A stretch of DNA of 64,000 bases from contig NZ_VSKK01000001.1 of NCBI RefSeq assembly GCF_008086205.1, positions 1-64,000 on the forward strand, written 5' to 3'. Source of the stretch: Bizionia myxarmorum (GTDB lineage Bacteria; Bacteroidota; Bacteroidia; Flavobacteriales; Flavobacteriaceae). The translations under genes were made by a program, and so were the position numbers. Under the pieces are notes generated by a model that was given only the letters and a program-made list of their open reading frames with translations, was not told where the DNA came from and did not search any database. Numbering within the stretch: the stretch's first letter is position 1; the number at the start of each line of letters is the position of its first letter. Below, piece by piece: positions 6,402-15,870 of this stretch.

Positions 6402-8309
6402 TTAATCTAGAGCTTCCAATGATTCTTGTACTTGTTCCCAGTCCTTCATCAACACTTCTAATTTATCTTTTTTACCTTGGTAGCTATCAAAAAACTGCGG
6501 ATTAGAAACTGCTTTATCATAATTAGTCGCTAATTCCACATCAATTTCTTTAATGCCCTTTTCTAACTGCTGGATTTTAGATTCAATATTGCTTAACTTA
6601 TTATTTAAGGATTTGAATTTCTTCTGATATTCATAACTCTCTTTATTACTTTCTTTTGGTGCTAACTTTTCAACATCGCGCTTTTCAACTTCACGCAAGT
6701 TTTCTACATTACGCTGTTGTAAATAGAAATCAATGTTCCCGAGGTATTCTTTTATTTTATGATCTTTAAACTCATAAACGGTATCTGTTAAATCTTGAAG
6801 AAAATCTCTATCATGAGAAACCAGAATTAAAGTACCTTCAAATTTTTTCAACGCATCTTTTAAAACGTTTTTCGATTTTATATCCAAGTGGTTTGTAGGC
6901 TCATCCATTACCAAAACATTAAAAGGCTGAAGCAATAATTTGGCTAAGGCCAAACGGTTTCTTTCACCTCCTGATAATACCCGCACATACTTGTCTACTT
7001 CATCACCGCGGAATAAAAACGATCCTAAAATATCACGAACCCGACTTCTATTTTTTTCATTTGCAGCATCTATCATAATATCTAGAACGGTTTTGTTTCC
7101 ATCTAAATACTCTGCTTGATTTTGTGCGAAATATCCAATCTGCACATTATGACCGAGTTTTAATTCTCCTTCATGTTTTAATTCACCCACAATAATTTTA
7201 GCCAAAGTGGATTTCCCTTGACCATTCTGACCAACAAATGCCGTTTTAATATCGCGTGCTATATGCAAGTCAATATCTTTTAAAACGGTTAAATCGCCAT
7301 AGCGCTTCGTGATATTTGTAGCTTCTACAACTACTCTACCAGGAACTATTGATACCGGGAATTTAAGTGTCATAACGCTATTATCGTCTTCATCCACTTC
7401 AATGCGGTCCATTCTGTCCAACTTCTTGATTAAAGATTGAGCCATGGTAGCTTTGGAAGCTTTGGCACGAAACTTTTCAATGAGTTTTTCGGTTTGTTCA
7501 ATTTCTTTTTGTTGATTTTTCTGCGTTGCTAACTGCTGTTCCTTTATTTCCTTACGCAATACCAAGAATTGAGAATAGGGTTTATTATAATCGTAAATAC
7601 GACCCAAGGAAATTTCAACAGTTCGGTTGGTTACATTATCCAAAAACATTTTATCATGCGAAACTATCACCACAGCACCTGAATAGTTCGTTAAAAAACC
7701 TTCTAACCAGATTATAGATTCTATATCCAAGTGGTTGGTTGGCTCATCAAGAAGCAACAAATCGTTGTTTTGTAATAATAGTTTTGCCAATTCTATACGC
7801 ATACGCCATCCACCGGAAAATGTATCAGTAAGTTTATTAAAATCTTCGCGCCTAAAACCTAAACCTTGGAGAATCTTCTCTGTTTCACCTTGATAATTAT
7901 AACCGCCTAAAATTTCATATTGGTGTTGCATATCATTTACATCCACCATTAATTGATGGTACACATCACTTTCGTAATCGGTACGTTCAACAAGTTGGGT
8001 GTTAATATGCTCTAACTTTGCTTCAACTTCCTTAATCTCTTTAAAAGCTTCATAGGATTCTTCCAGAACGGTTCGACCCAAAACAAAATCAATATCTTGT
8101 TTTAAAAACCCAATACGTAGATTTTTATCAGCTGCCAACTGTCCGGAATCTGCCTCCATTTCCTTTGCTAAAATTTTTAGCATGGTCGATTTTCCTGCGC
8201 CATTTTTTCCGATGAGTCCAATACGGTCACCAGCGGTAATTTTAAAGGTAATTTCTTCAAAGAGATAATCACCTTGAAAGGACACTGAAAGATTATGGAT
8301 ATTGAGCAT
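6402..8309 (-). CDS. ABC-F family ATPase
   Basis: This 635-residue cytosolic protein has two ABC domains and no membrane segment. Domain 1 has Walker A GKNGAGKST (34-42), signature FSGGWRMRIELAK and Walker B LLLLDEPTNHLD. Domain 2 has Walker A GQNGQGKST near 363, signature LSGGERNRLALAK and VLVMDEPTNHLD. The linker between them is charged (about 245-300), and the C-terminus ends in a coiled coil (about 550-635), as in Uup-type members. ABC-F proteins act on the ribosome or its assembly, and which subgroup this is cannot be fixed by eye. It is single-gene, divergent from the DUF983 gene. Confidence 0.93.
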   Translation of the reverse strand: MLNIHNLSVSFQGDYLFEEITFKITAGDRIGLIGKNGAGKSTMLKILAKEMEADSGQLAADKNLRIGFLKQDIDFVLGRTVLEESYEAFKEIKEVEAKLEHINTQLVERTDYESDVYHQLMVDVNDMQHQYEILGGYNYQGETEKILQGLGFRREDFNKLTDTFSGGWRMRIELAKLLLQNNDLLLLDEPTNHLDIESIIWLEGFLTNYSGAVVIVSHDKMFLDNVTNRTVEISLGRIYDYNKPYSQFLVLRKEIKEQQLATQKNQQKEIEQTEKLIEKFRAKASKATMAQSLIKKLDRMDRIEVDEDDNSVMTLKFPVSIVPGRVVVEATNITKRYGDLTVLKDIDLHIARDIKTAFVGQNGQGKSTLAKIIVGELKHEGELKLGHNVQIGYFAQNQAEYLDGNKTVLDIMIDAANEKNRSRVRDILGSFLFRGDEVDKYVRVLSGGERNRLALAKLLLQPFNVLVMDEPTNHLDIKSKNVLKDALKKFEGTLILVSHDRDFLQDLTDTVYEFKDHKIKEYLGNIDFYLQQRNVENLREVEKRDVEKLAPKESNKESYEYQKKFKSLNNKLSNIESKIQQLEKGIKEIDVELATNYDKAVSNPQFFDSYQGKKDKLEVLMKDWEQVQESLEALD

Positions 8310-8349
8310 TATGTTACAATTATTACTGAACTATGTTAAAATAAATGGC

Positions 8350-8357
8350 TAATTTTG
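8350..8357 (+). promoter_or_regulatory. -7 box of the DUF983 gene
   Basis: TAATTTTG matches TAnnTTTG. It lies 35 bp upstream of the chosen start codon at 8393 and overlaps the alternative ATG at 8345, which argues against that earlier start. No clear -33 TTG is seen. Confidence 0.45.
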
Positions 8358-8392
8358 CATTTCTTACAAAGTGCAAAAATAAACTAATAAAT

Positions 8393-8773
8393 ATGATAAA
8401 AAAAGGAACGAAGCTTTATAGTATTTTTACAGGAGCATGCCCTAAATGTCATCAAGCATCCATGTACGTAAATAAAAACCCGTATGTACTAAAAGACATA
8501 CAAAAAATGCACGAAAACTGTAAGCATTGTGGTTTTAAATTTCATATTGAACCAGCCTTCTTTTATGGTTCCATGTATGTAAGCTATGGCGTTGGAATTG
8601 CTTTTGCCATGGCGGCGTTTATAATTAGTTACAATTTTATAGGAACCGGATTAATAACGGCATTTATAGCTATTGTTGTTACCCTAATCGGTTTTTCGCC
8701 TATTATAATGCGTATTTCTCGAAATATTTGGATTAATATGTTTGTGGATTACGACAAAGAAAAAGCTAAATAA
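8393..8773 (+). CDS. DUF983 family membrane protein
   Basis: This 126-residue protein has an N-terminal zinc-ribbon-like pair of motifs (CPKCH near residue 16 and CKHCG near residue 44) followed by two hydrophobic segments (about 55-105), the layout of DUF983. Its function is unknown. The frame is open back to 8345, but that ATG lies within the promoter -7 box, so the start at 8393 is preferred. Its 3' end overlaps the convergent oxidoreductase gene by 8 bp. Confidence 0.85.
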   Translation: MIKKGTKLYSIFTGACPKCHQASMYVNKNPYVLKDIQKMHENCKHCGFKFHIEPAFFYGSMYVSYGVGIAFAMAAFIISYNFIGTGLITAFIAIVVTLIGFSPIIMRISRNIWINMFVDYDKEKAK

Positions 8774-9809
8774 TAAATCTATTTATTGAAATTTCAGGAT
8801 TCATATTTTGCTTATTTTCAATGAAATTAAAAAGTTCTTGTGCCACATAAGGTGCAATCATAACACCGCGAGTTCCTAAACCGTTTAATACGTGTAAATT
8901 ATTATAGGTTGCATGCGTTCCTACTAGAGGTCTTCTATTATTTACGGTTGGCCTTATACCAGCAAAGTGACTCACCACCTCAAACGGACATTTAAGAAAT
9001 GTTTTCAATTTTGAAACCAATTCTACTTTTGCTAATTCAGTTGGTATGTTTGTTTTATCCGTCCAATTATAAGTTGCTCCCACATAATATTCATCATTCC
9101 CATTAGGCATGATGAACACGGATGATTTAACGGCGAAATCAATTTTCAAACTGGGTGCTTTTATAGTGATAACTTCGCCTTTCGTTCCATTTAATGGTAA
9201 ATGCTTAAAGAATGGATTTTTCAATAAGCCGAAACCTTCACAGAAAACTAGCTGTTTTGCTTCATGATCTTTATAATGAAGTTTAGTTCCTTCTAATGCT
9301 AAATCATCATATTGAAACGAATCACTTATTAATTTTGAATTTTTTTCTAGATACTTTTTATAGGCTGAAATTAAAAGATCCGTATCCACGCGACCTCCTT
9401 CCAGCACTTCTCCATATCCAAAAGGCGCATCAATATGCGGATTTGAATTTGAAACTATTTTAGTGGACATGTATTTTTCTAACTTCGGATTATCAGAAGC
9501 TGTAAACCAGGTATTCTGTTCTTCTATAGAAGCAAAACGCCTGTAGATTTTTAACTTATGATCAATTTTAACCTCAAGTAATTCTTCCAATTCTTTATAT
9601 ACTGGCAAAGCTAGAATCAATTGCTCATCTGCCATCCAGACCTCTGTAAAACGTTTTAGAATTACCGGATTATACATACCGGCCGCCACGATGGACGATT
9701 GTTGAGAACCATCATCAAAAACCAAAAACGTTTTATTAGCTTTTCGTAATTGCTCACAAAATGCAATTCCTGCCAAACCGAGCCCTACAATAAAATAATC
9801 TACTTTCAT
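8766..9809 (-). CDS. FAD-dependent oxidoreductase (DAO family)
   Basis: This 347-residue protein has an N-terminal dinucleotide-binding motif GLGLAGIAFCEQL (residues 8-20) followed by an acidic strand end (FLVFDDG). A C-terminal GIRPTVNNRRPLVG / GLGTRGVMIAPYVA region is typical of the D-amino-acid oxidase (DAO) fold, as in glycine oxidase or the oxidase domain of MnmC. The substrate cannot be read from sequence. It lies downstream of gldN but is separated from it by a terminator, so it is probably a separate unit. Confidence 0.82.
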   Translation of the reverse strand: MKVDYFIVGLGLAGIAFCEQLRKANKTFLVFDDGSQQSSIVAAGMYNPVILKRFTEVWMADEQLILALPVYKELEELLEVKIDHKLKIYRRFASIEEQNTWFTASDNPKLEKYMSTKIVSNSNPHIDAPFGYGEVLEGGRVDTDLLISAYKKYLEKNSKLISDSFQYDDLALEGTKLHYKDHEAKQLVFCEGFGLLKNPFFKHLPLNGTKGEVITIKAPSLKIDFAVKSSVFIMPNGNDEYYVGATYNWTDKTNIPTELAKVELVSKLKTFLKCPFEVVSHFAGIRPTVNNRRPLVGTHATYNNLHVLNGLGTRGVMIAPYVAQELFNFIENKQNMNPEISINRFII

Positions 9810-9814
9810 AAGCG

Positions 9815-9822
9815 CAAAGGTA
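9815..9822 (-). promoter_or_regulatory. -7 box very close to the oxidoreductase start
   Basis: On the minus strand TACCTTTG matches TAnnTTTG and ends only 5 bases before the ATG at 9809. A transcript from it would have almost no leader. No -33 TTG is seen at the usual distance. Confidence 0.35.
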
Positions 9823-9857
9823 CTATGCTTTTTAAATTAATAGCCGGTTTAAACAAA

Positions 9858-9885
9858 AAACGCTCACTTAAAAAAGTGAGCGTTT
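9858..9885 (-). terminator. Terminator of the gldKLMN operon
   Basis: A perfect 12-bp stem aaacgctcactt/aagtgagcgttt with a 4-base loop lies 22 bp after the gldN stop and is followed on the minus strand by further T residues. Confidence 0.85.
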
Positions 9886-9907
9886 ATAATTGTATTAATA
9901 AGCTTTA

Positions 9908-10807
9908 TTAGTAAGCCCACATATCTAATTCAAAGTTTCTAATTTGCTCCTTGATTCTATCAGATTCTAATAATTGCATCAGCGCATTTTCCGCAACGTA
10001 TTCTGAAACCTTACGGTCACCATATACATTTTCCTCTTTGTAAATATAGCCGTTAAAACGTCTAGAGTTTAACAAATGATCAAACGAAAATGGTACAGCA
10101 CTATTTTCATTATTGAAAGCTTTTGCCTCATGCAAGAATTTTCTAGCATCTGGATAAAAGATCCAGAATAATGGAATCGGCTCTTTATTTGCCATGTCAT
10201 CAGAATCAATAAAGTTAACATCTGGTGCTGCTGGTGCAATACCAATTAAACGATATTTCAATTCACCTTGACGCTTGTCAAAATACCAAAGACCTTTAAT
10301 TAGATAAGCACTTACATCATAAGATGTAATATCACGCTTAACAACATACTCTGGGTCTACATAACCATCAGCATTATACTGCTCATAACCAATATCCAAA
10401 GTATCTACTTTACTCATACTTGCACGTAAATCTTTAATGGTGCGTTCAGCTGTAAAATACGAATCATCATAAACGGTTTCTAAATTGCCGTTCTTAATAT
10501 TCTTCCAAATAACATCAAATAAAGAACGTCTTTCTTTTCCAATGTTGTTCGTATCCACAGGATAGTAAAACGGAAAATTAACACGCTCATCAAGAACAAC
10601 GCGTTCCCATGTCATTTTAGAATACAGAATGTCTCTATCATCCACATAACCATACTCCAATGGCTTATCATTATCCACTGCTTTTTGCGCTTCTGTACGC
10701 ACACCAATTTCACTTGGCGTTTTTGCACTTAACAAGTTTGCTTGTGCAAAGGTAGCAGTCATAAAAGACATACCTAAAACGGTTAATAAAAAACTTTTAT
10801 AATTCAT
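9908..10807 (-). CDS. gldN: Type IX secretion / gliding protein GldN
   Basis: This 299-residue exported protein has signal peptide MNYKSFLLTVLGMSFMTATFAQ. GldN (PorN family) is a periplasmic partner of the GldK outer-membrane lipoprotein, forming ring structures of the type IX secretion system (T9SS). The family pattern is visible in the central DxxYFTAERT and LFWIFYPDAR segments, and the length is normal. It is the last gene of gldK-gldL-gldM-gldN, 50 bp after gldM, and a terminator follows. T9SS exports sorting-domain proteins such as the one at 57441 in this window. Confidence 0.95.
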   Translation of the reverse strand: MNYKSFLLTVLGMSFMTATFAQANLLSAKTPSEIGVRTEAQKAVDNDKPLEYGYVDDRDILYSKMTWERVVLDERVNFPFYYPVDTNNIGKERRSLFDVIWKNIKNGNLETVYDDSYFTAERTIKDLRASMSKVDTLDIGYEQYNADGYVDPEYVVKRDITSYDVSAYLIKGLWYFDKRQGELKYRLIGIAPAAPDVNFIDSDDMANKEPIPLFWIFYPDARKFLHEAKAFNNENSAVPFSFDHLLNSRRFNGYIYKEENVYGDRKVSEYVAENALMQLLESDRIKEQIRNFELDMWAY

Positions 10808-10857
10808 CGGTTCTAATTTTAATTATTAGGGCTTAACATGAAATGGTAAATCCTATA

Positions 10858-12408
10858 TTAATTTGATAATTCAACAATTACTGGCGATACACCTTTTAAT
10901 TTGTAAGATGTGTTTCCTTTAATTTGAGCTGAAATATCGAAAATTGATATTTGATCGCCACGTCTTGCTTTACGCAATGCGTTTTTAGCTTGTTCGTTTA
11001 ATTTTGTTCCGCTAACATTTACGGAAGGTTGTCCAGGTACTTTCACTTTAAATGAAGTTACTTGGATTGGTAATTCAAAATCGAAATCGTCTAACAATGC
11101 ACCAATAGTTGAAATTTCAACACTGTTACGTGGTAATTTTACAATACCAGTTTGACCACTTACAGATCCTGTTGGTTTTGGAATATCCTTAATTCTAAAC
11201 GTAGCTTTATCATTTACTTTAGAACCATCTGGTAATGTTCCAGAAACATTAATAGTTACTTCTCTACCAGAACCTGGATTCATAGTATATTTTCCAGTTC
11301 CAGAACCTTTACTTAATCCTGCAGCGTTAGCTGATACATTATTATCAGATACACCAGCAAAAGAAATAGTCATTGGGTTTGAAACACCACGATACACTAC
11401 ATTCATTTTATCAGCTGAAATAGTTGCTGAGTTTGGTTTTGGTACAACTGCGTAAGTTGATTTAACTGGAATAGATATAATTGAATCACCTTCCTTAAAT
11501 TGGAATTCACCTACAATTTCTCTTTCACCTACAGCACCTGCAGGGAAATCTAAAATAGTTTTACCCGCTTGCATAGAAGACTTATCCAATTCTTGTCCGT
11601 TGATAATTACTTTATCAGCTTGTAAGGTATTATCCTTTTTACCTAAAATAATGGTACCTGTAAAGTTTTCTCCCGAAAAGAAAGCCGTTTTACTTGGTAC
11701 AACAATCGCGTCAAAGTTCGTTAAAGATGCTTCAACTTTTAACTTCCCAGCTAACATAGATGATAAAACTTCAGATTGTGTTGTTTTAACGTCTGCTTGC
11801 AATTGCGTCATTTTAGTTAAAGATGCTACCAATGGAAAATCTTTGTAATGGTAGCTAATCCAATCCACTTTATTACCATCTCTATTTGTAACAACTTCTG
11901 TGGCAAACTTATCCTTTACGTCTTCAGCAATACCTTTCATATCAGGATTCTCGCTTAATACAGCAACCACACCATCTCTATAGGTATTGATTTGATTTAA
12001 GAACTCTTGACCTTCTGGTTTTAACTTATCACCTTTAAACCAATGATTGTTTAAAAAGTCGGCTTTATCCATAACTTCGTAATCATTCGCATCATCAACC
12101 GTTCCGGTCATTTGATTTTTCAAATCAGCTAAATAAGAATTTAAATTATTGGATAATACACTTATTTGATCTGCTTGCGCTTTTAACGGTTGGTATTTTG
12201 CTGGTTGTTCGCTAACTTTTTCAGCTAAACCAGTCATAAATGCATCGTTTCTTTCTGTTGTTGCTTGGTTTGAAACGACTAATTTTTCATTCATTAAGCC
12301 GAATGCTGAAAGCACTTCTTTTGACATATTCAATGCTAACATTGCAATGAAGATTAAATACATCAAGTTAATCATTTTCTGCCTTGCAGATAATTTTCCT
12401 CCTGCCAT
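10858..12408 (-). CDS. gldM: Type IX secretion / gliding motor protein GldM
   Basis: This 516-residue protein has one N-terminal membrane helix (LMYLIFIAMLALNMSKEVL, about 14-32) and a large periplasmic part of successive helical and beta domains ending in a conserved PVIVELSN. GldM forms with GldL the proton-driven inner-membrane motor that powers T9SS secretion and gliding, reaching across the periplasm to GldK/GldN. The membrane-helix acidic residue Glu in MSKEVL is present. It sits between gldL (51 bp) and gldN (50 bp) in one operon. Confidence 0.96.
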   Translation of the reverse strand: MAGGKLSARQKMINLMYLIFIAMLALNMSKEVLSAFGLMNEKLVVSNQATTERNDAFMTGLAEKVSEQPAKYQPLKAQADQISVLSNNLNSYLADLKNQMTGTVDDANDYEVMDKADFLNNHWFKGDKLKPEGQEFLNQINTYRDGVVAVLSENPDMKGIAEDVKDKFATEVVTNRDGNKVDWISYHYKDFPLVASLTKMTQLQADVKTTQSEVLSSMLAGKLKVEASLTNFDAIVVPSKTAFFSGENFTGTIILGKKDNTLQADKVIINGQELDKSSMQAGKTILDFPAGAVGEREIVGEFQFKEGDSIISIPVKSTYAVVPKPNSATISADKMNVVYRGVSNPMTISFAGVSDNNVSANAAGLSKGSGTGKYTMNPGSGREVTINVSGTLPDGSKVNDKATFRIKDIPKPTGSVSGQTGIVKLPRNSVEISTIGALLDDFDFELPIQVTSFKVKVPGQPSVNVSGTKLNEQAKNALRKARRGDQISIFDISAQIKGNTSYKLKGVSPVIVELSN

Positions 12409-12459
12409 TTCTAATTGAGTTTTGTGTTAATTAGTTATAATTTATACTTCTAAACTTAA

Positions 12460-13104
12460 TTAGTTTTTATTCATTGCAGATAACATACCACCGTAAACGC
12501 CGTTTAAAGAAGATAAATTAGAGGCTAATGCTTGCATTTGCTCTTTTAATTTCTGTGCATTTTCAACAGACTCTTCGTTAATGGTGGCCTGACGGTTTAC
12601 ACTTTCTAATTGTACTTTATATAAGCTATTTAAAGATTCCATTTGTGCAGCTGCTAAAGATAACTCTTCACCATACTTTCTAGTTGCAGCCATAGAGTCT
12701 ACTGTAGGAGCAATTCCTTTTGCAGCACCTTCAAAGTTTTTTATACTGTTTCCTAAAGAAGCCATTAACTCACCGTCAATTTTTGCTTCTTTTAATAAAT
12801 TATCTAATTTTTGAGACAACAATCCTTGAGCTTCTAAAGGTTGTTCTTTCTTTTTAGTAGTAGTCATACCACCAGCTAATTCTGGATATACTAATGCCCA
12901 GTCTAAATCATTATCTACTGGTTCGAAAGCAGAAAGCGCGAAAATTATTGCCTCTGTAACAAGACCGATAGTTAACATCACGTTACCTGTTAATGGACCT
13001 ATTTCAAAGTGAATAATTTTGAATAATGCTCCAATAATTACAACAGATGCTCCTAACCCGTAAGCCATTGCCATAAATTTCTTGAATCCTCTTGATTGTG
13101 CCAT
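12460..13104 (-). CDS. gldL: Type IX secretion / gliding motor protein GldL
   Basis: This 214-residue inner-membrane protein has two membrane helices near the N-terminus (about 10-30, containing AYGLGASVVIIGALFKI, and about 37-60) and a cytoplasmic helical region to the C-terminus. The membrane Glu in HFEIGPLTG is the type of residue linked to proton conduction in this motor. GldL pairs with GldM. The length matches the family. It is the second gene of the operon, 59 bp after gldK. Confidence 0.96.
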   Translation of the reverse strand: MAQSRGFKKFMAMAYGLGASVVIIGALFKIIHFEIGPLTGNVMLTIGLVTEAIIFALSAFEPVDNDLDWALVYPELAGGMTTTKKKEQPLEAQGLLSQKLDNLLKEAKIDGELMASLGNSIKNFEGAAKGIAPTVDSMAATRKYGEELSLAAAQMESLNSLYKVQLESVNRQATINEESVENAQKLKEQMQALASNLSSLNGVYGGMLSAMNKN

Positions 13105-13163
13105 AATTTTTAATTTTTAGTTTAGTTTAATAATTAGTTTAGTTTAAATTGGTTTTCCTCGAG

Positions 13164-14540
13164 TTAATTAAGACCGTTAAGTGTAATATCTGTGCCCAAG
13201 TAATCTTGAACCGTTCTGAAACCAATGTAGCTTCTTGCAGAATCAGCATACTCATAATCTCTTGAACTTACTTGTAAGTAATATGCAACATCTTTCCAAG
13301 ATCCGCCACGTACTACTTTACGGTTATTATTAATATCATTTACACTTGGGTTAATACTAGATACAAATTCATAAGAAGATGGATCATAAGAGGCGTGCAC
13401 CCATTCTGAAACGTTTCCTGCCATGTTATATAAATTATAATCGTTAGCTTCGTAAGATTTTGCTTCTACAGTATATAATGCTTGGTCGGCAGCATAATCA
13501 CCACGCAAAGGTTTAAAGTTTGCCATAAAACAACCTCTGTCGTTTTTAGTATAAGGTCCACCCCAAGGAAATGTTGCAGCCTGTAAGCCACCACGTGCAG
13601 CATATTCCCATTCAGCTTCTGAAGGTAAACGGTATTTTGCAACGTTATGTTTTTTTGTACTCTTTCTGTATGCGTTGTGGTAAAGTGTACGCCATTCGCA
13701 GAATGCGTTAGCTTGTTTCCAAGTAACACCTACAACTGGATAATCATCATAGGCAGCATGCCAGAAATAATCGTTGTGCATTGGTTCATTATAAGAATAC
13801 GCAAAATCACGAATCCAAGCTGTTGTATCTGGATAAATTTCTACAGCTTCCGTAATTAAGAAATCAGAACGCTTTTTACCTTTATTGCTCATTTTGGCAG
13901 CTTTCTCGATATCCATGTACGTATATTGGAATTTAAATTTCTTAACATCCCAAGTGCGTTGCCCGTTATAAGATTCTTCTATAGGTAAATACATAGTATC
14001 CATAACCTCCGCGTAATACTCGTCAATATATCCAGCAGTATCGAACTCAATATCAATATCTTTGTTCAATTTTCTGCCTTCATAACCAGTTGGGCCTAAA
14101 CCAGAATAATTATCATACATATACTTTTCATATACAGACATATCAGCAGGATCTGCATCTACAAAGGCAAAATCGCCAATAGTACCTGCATCTGCTTGTG
14201 TTAAACCAACCTCATCAGCTAAAATTGCCATACGCGTTCTAATGGTTGAATCGCGAACCCAATTAACAAATTGTTTATACTCACTATTTGTTATTTCCGT
14301 AGCATCCATATAATAAGAACGAACCGTAACGGTTTTAGCCGGCGCATCATGAACTCCAGCAAGATCATCGTCTGCTTTACCCATAATAAATGCACCACCA
14401 GGAACGAGTTCCATACCAAAAGGTTTTTCGGGATGCCATTTTTTTCCTTTAACTCCCACAAGCTGACCTCTGTCACCAGATCCGCAGCTAGTTAGCACAG
14501 CTAAAATTGCAGTTAATAAAATTAGTTTTTTCATATCCAT
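13164..14540 (-). CDS. gldK: Type IX secretion lipoprotein GldK
   Basis: This 458-residue outer-membrane lipoprotein has signal and lipobox LAVLTSCGSG (Cys about residue 19). The rest is a formylglycine-generating-enzyme (sulfatase-modifying factor) type domain, with motifs such as AEWEYAARGG, NMAGNVSEW and VRGGSW. In GldK this fold is structural, forming the ring with GldN, rather than an enzyme. Two ATGs two codons apart could both serve; the first is given. It is the first gene of gldKLMN. Confidence 0.96.
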   Translation of the reverse strand: MDMKKLILLTAILAVLTSCGSGDRGQLVGVKGKKWHPEKPFGMELVPGGAFIMGKADDDLAGVHDAPAKTVTVRSYYMDATEITNSEYKQFVNWVRDSTIRTRMAILADEVGLTQADAGTIGDFAFVDADPADMSVYEKYMYDNYSGLGPTGYEGRKLNKDIDIEFDTAGYIDEYYAEVMDTMYLPIEESYNGQRTWDVKKFKFQYTYMDIEKAAKMSNKGKKRSDFLITEAVEIYPDTTAWIRDFAYSYNEPMHNDYFWHAAYDDYPVVGVTWKQANAFCEWRTLYHNAYRKSTKKHNVAKYRLPSEAEWEYAARGGLQAATFPWGGPYTKNDRGCFMANFKPLRGDYAADQALYTVEAKSYEANDYNLYNMAGNVSEWVHASYDPSSYEFVSSINPSVNDINNNRKVVRGGSWKDVAYYLQVSSRDYEYADSARSYIGFRTVQDYLGTDITLNGLN

Positions 14541-14586
14541 TGAATACTCGAGGTTAATTAATTCGGTCTTAAAATTTTTAAGAGCG

Positions 14587-14617
14587 TAAACATATTTATA
14601 TATTTTGTAAAAAACAA
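14587..14617 (-). promoter_or_regulatory. Candidate promoter of gldKLMN
   Basis: On the minus strand TTG is followed by a 20-bp spacer and TATGTTTA, which differs from TAnnTTTG only at the last base. It is about 47 bp upstream of the gldK start. Confidence 0.45.
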
Positions 14618-14697
14618 CTTTTTTTTACTAAAACTACTCGTTTCGTCGCGAAAAAGTGCATTTTGTCGATAAAACGCAATCTTAGAACGTTAAAGTT

Positions 14698-15864
14698 TTA
14701 AACACAATTCTTTTGAAATGCTTTGTACCATCTTTCTGGAACATTATTTTGGCAAGCATCTTGATAATCTTGATGCGTACAAGGTAATAACGTATGTCTC
14801 TTTAATTTATTATTTATCTTTTCTAAAAAAGGTATTTCTATCCACCAACGACCTGTTTTCGTGCTTTTATAAAAAATAAGTTCTTGGAGGTCTACTAAGG
14901 TAATAAATTTTTGATAGTTATCGTCATCTGAAAAATCATCGTCTTTTACCCTATAATTCACGCCTTCTACAAAATACCACAACATTTGTGCTATTAAACC
15001 AGAGGTTAAATCGTCAATACTAGAGGGTTTATACTCAAAAATTCCAAAAGTGGTTACTTTATTACTAATTCCTGCATAGCGGGAAATGGCACAGATTTCC
15101 TTGCCATCAAAGCCGTTTGGAGATTCTTGTTGATTTAAGCCAACTTCAGAACCTTTAACAGATCCTAAATCCACACTAACAATATTAGCGTCACGCAAAG
15201 CGGGCTCTACTAAAGTAATATCTTTTGAAACAGATCCTAATCGATAAGATTCAAAAAAAAGCTTATCCATTAAATCTATTTCTTCTTGAGAATTAAAATA
15301 AGTTTGATACCCAATAGTAGCGTAGTTAAATAAATTATAAGGTTCGTCTAAAATAATTTTTCCAACAAAACTATTGTTTTTCATGGGCTTCGCAGAATCA
15401 CCCAAATTAAATTTTGAATCTATATTGGCTATATTTACCATAGGCATCAATGCATCATAAGCGCGATAGATTGGATAGGTTAAATCCTGACTTCCACCAA
15501 TAATTACCGGAATAATACCTTTTGGAATTAATAAAGCCACCGCTGTTTTTAAGGCATAATACGTATCTTCAATAGATTCACCTTTATGAATATCGCCTAA
15601 ATCGGCAATTTTAGTATGCCAGTTTCCAGGAAAAAGGGCATAAAGTGATTTACGAATCTCGTTTAAATTGAAATCCTCACCTATGTAATGCAAATCATTT
15701 CTGTTTTCCAATACACCAATTATGGCTATATCTACACCTTCTAAATCTGTTATGCCGCTTTGGGCAGAATGAATATTAATTTTTCTCCCAAGCGCTTGCG
15801 TTGATAATAATTCATTATGAGCTAAAACACTATCCGGTACTGGAGTCAAAAAATTAAAGTTCAT
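14698..15864 (-). CDS. Arginase/formimidoylglutamase-fold protein, metal site lost
   Basis: This 388-residue protein shows the ureohydrolase fold, but the binuclear manganese motifs are degenerate. GG(D/N)H is GGSQD (123-127), the DAHxD motif is IDSKFN (148-153), and DxDxxDP is VDLGSVKGS (231-239). Most metal ligands are therefore absent. The family is usually annotated as formimidoylglutamase or arginase. This copy is unlikely to hydrolyse guanidino substrates and is better seen as a pseudoenzyme or a binding protein. It starts 6 bp after topA ends, so it is probably co-transcribed with topA, and it precedes gldK. That neighbourhood looks familiar from other Flavobacteriaceae, from memory. 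Confidence 0.8.
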   Translation of the reverse strand: MNFNFLTPVPDSVLAHNELLSTQALGRKINIHSAQSGITDLEGVDIAIIGVLENRNDLHYIGEDFNLNEIRKSLYALFPGNWHTKIADLGDIHKGESIEDTYYALKTAVALLIPKGIIPVIIGGSQDLTYPIYRAYDALMPMVNIANIDSKFNLGDSAKPMKNNSFVGKIILDEPYNLFNYATIGYQTYFNSQEEIDLMDKLFFESYRLGSVSKDITLVEPALRDANIVSVDLGSVKGSEVGLNQQESPNGFDGKEICAISRYAGISNKVTTFGIFEYKPSSIDDLTSGLIAQMLWYFVEGVNYRVKDDDFSDDDNYQKFITLVDLQELIFYKSTKTGRWWIEIPFLEKINNKLKRHTLLPCTHQDYQDACQNNVPERWYKAFQKNCV

Positions 15865-15870
15865 TTGCTA

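Noticed and set aside
13466-13729. 87-codon open frame inside gldK on the same strand
   Set aside because: It is an out-of-frame shadow of the well-supported gldK gene.
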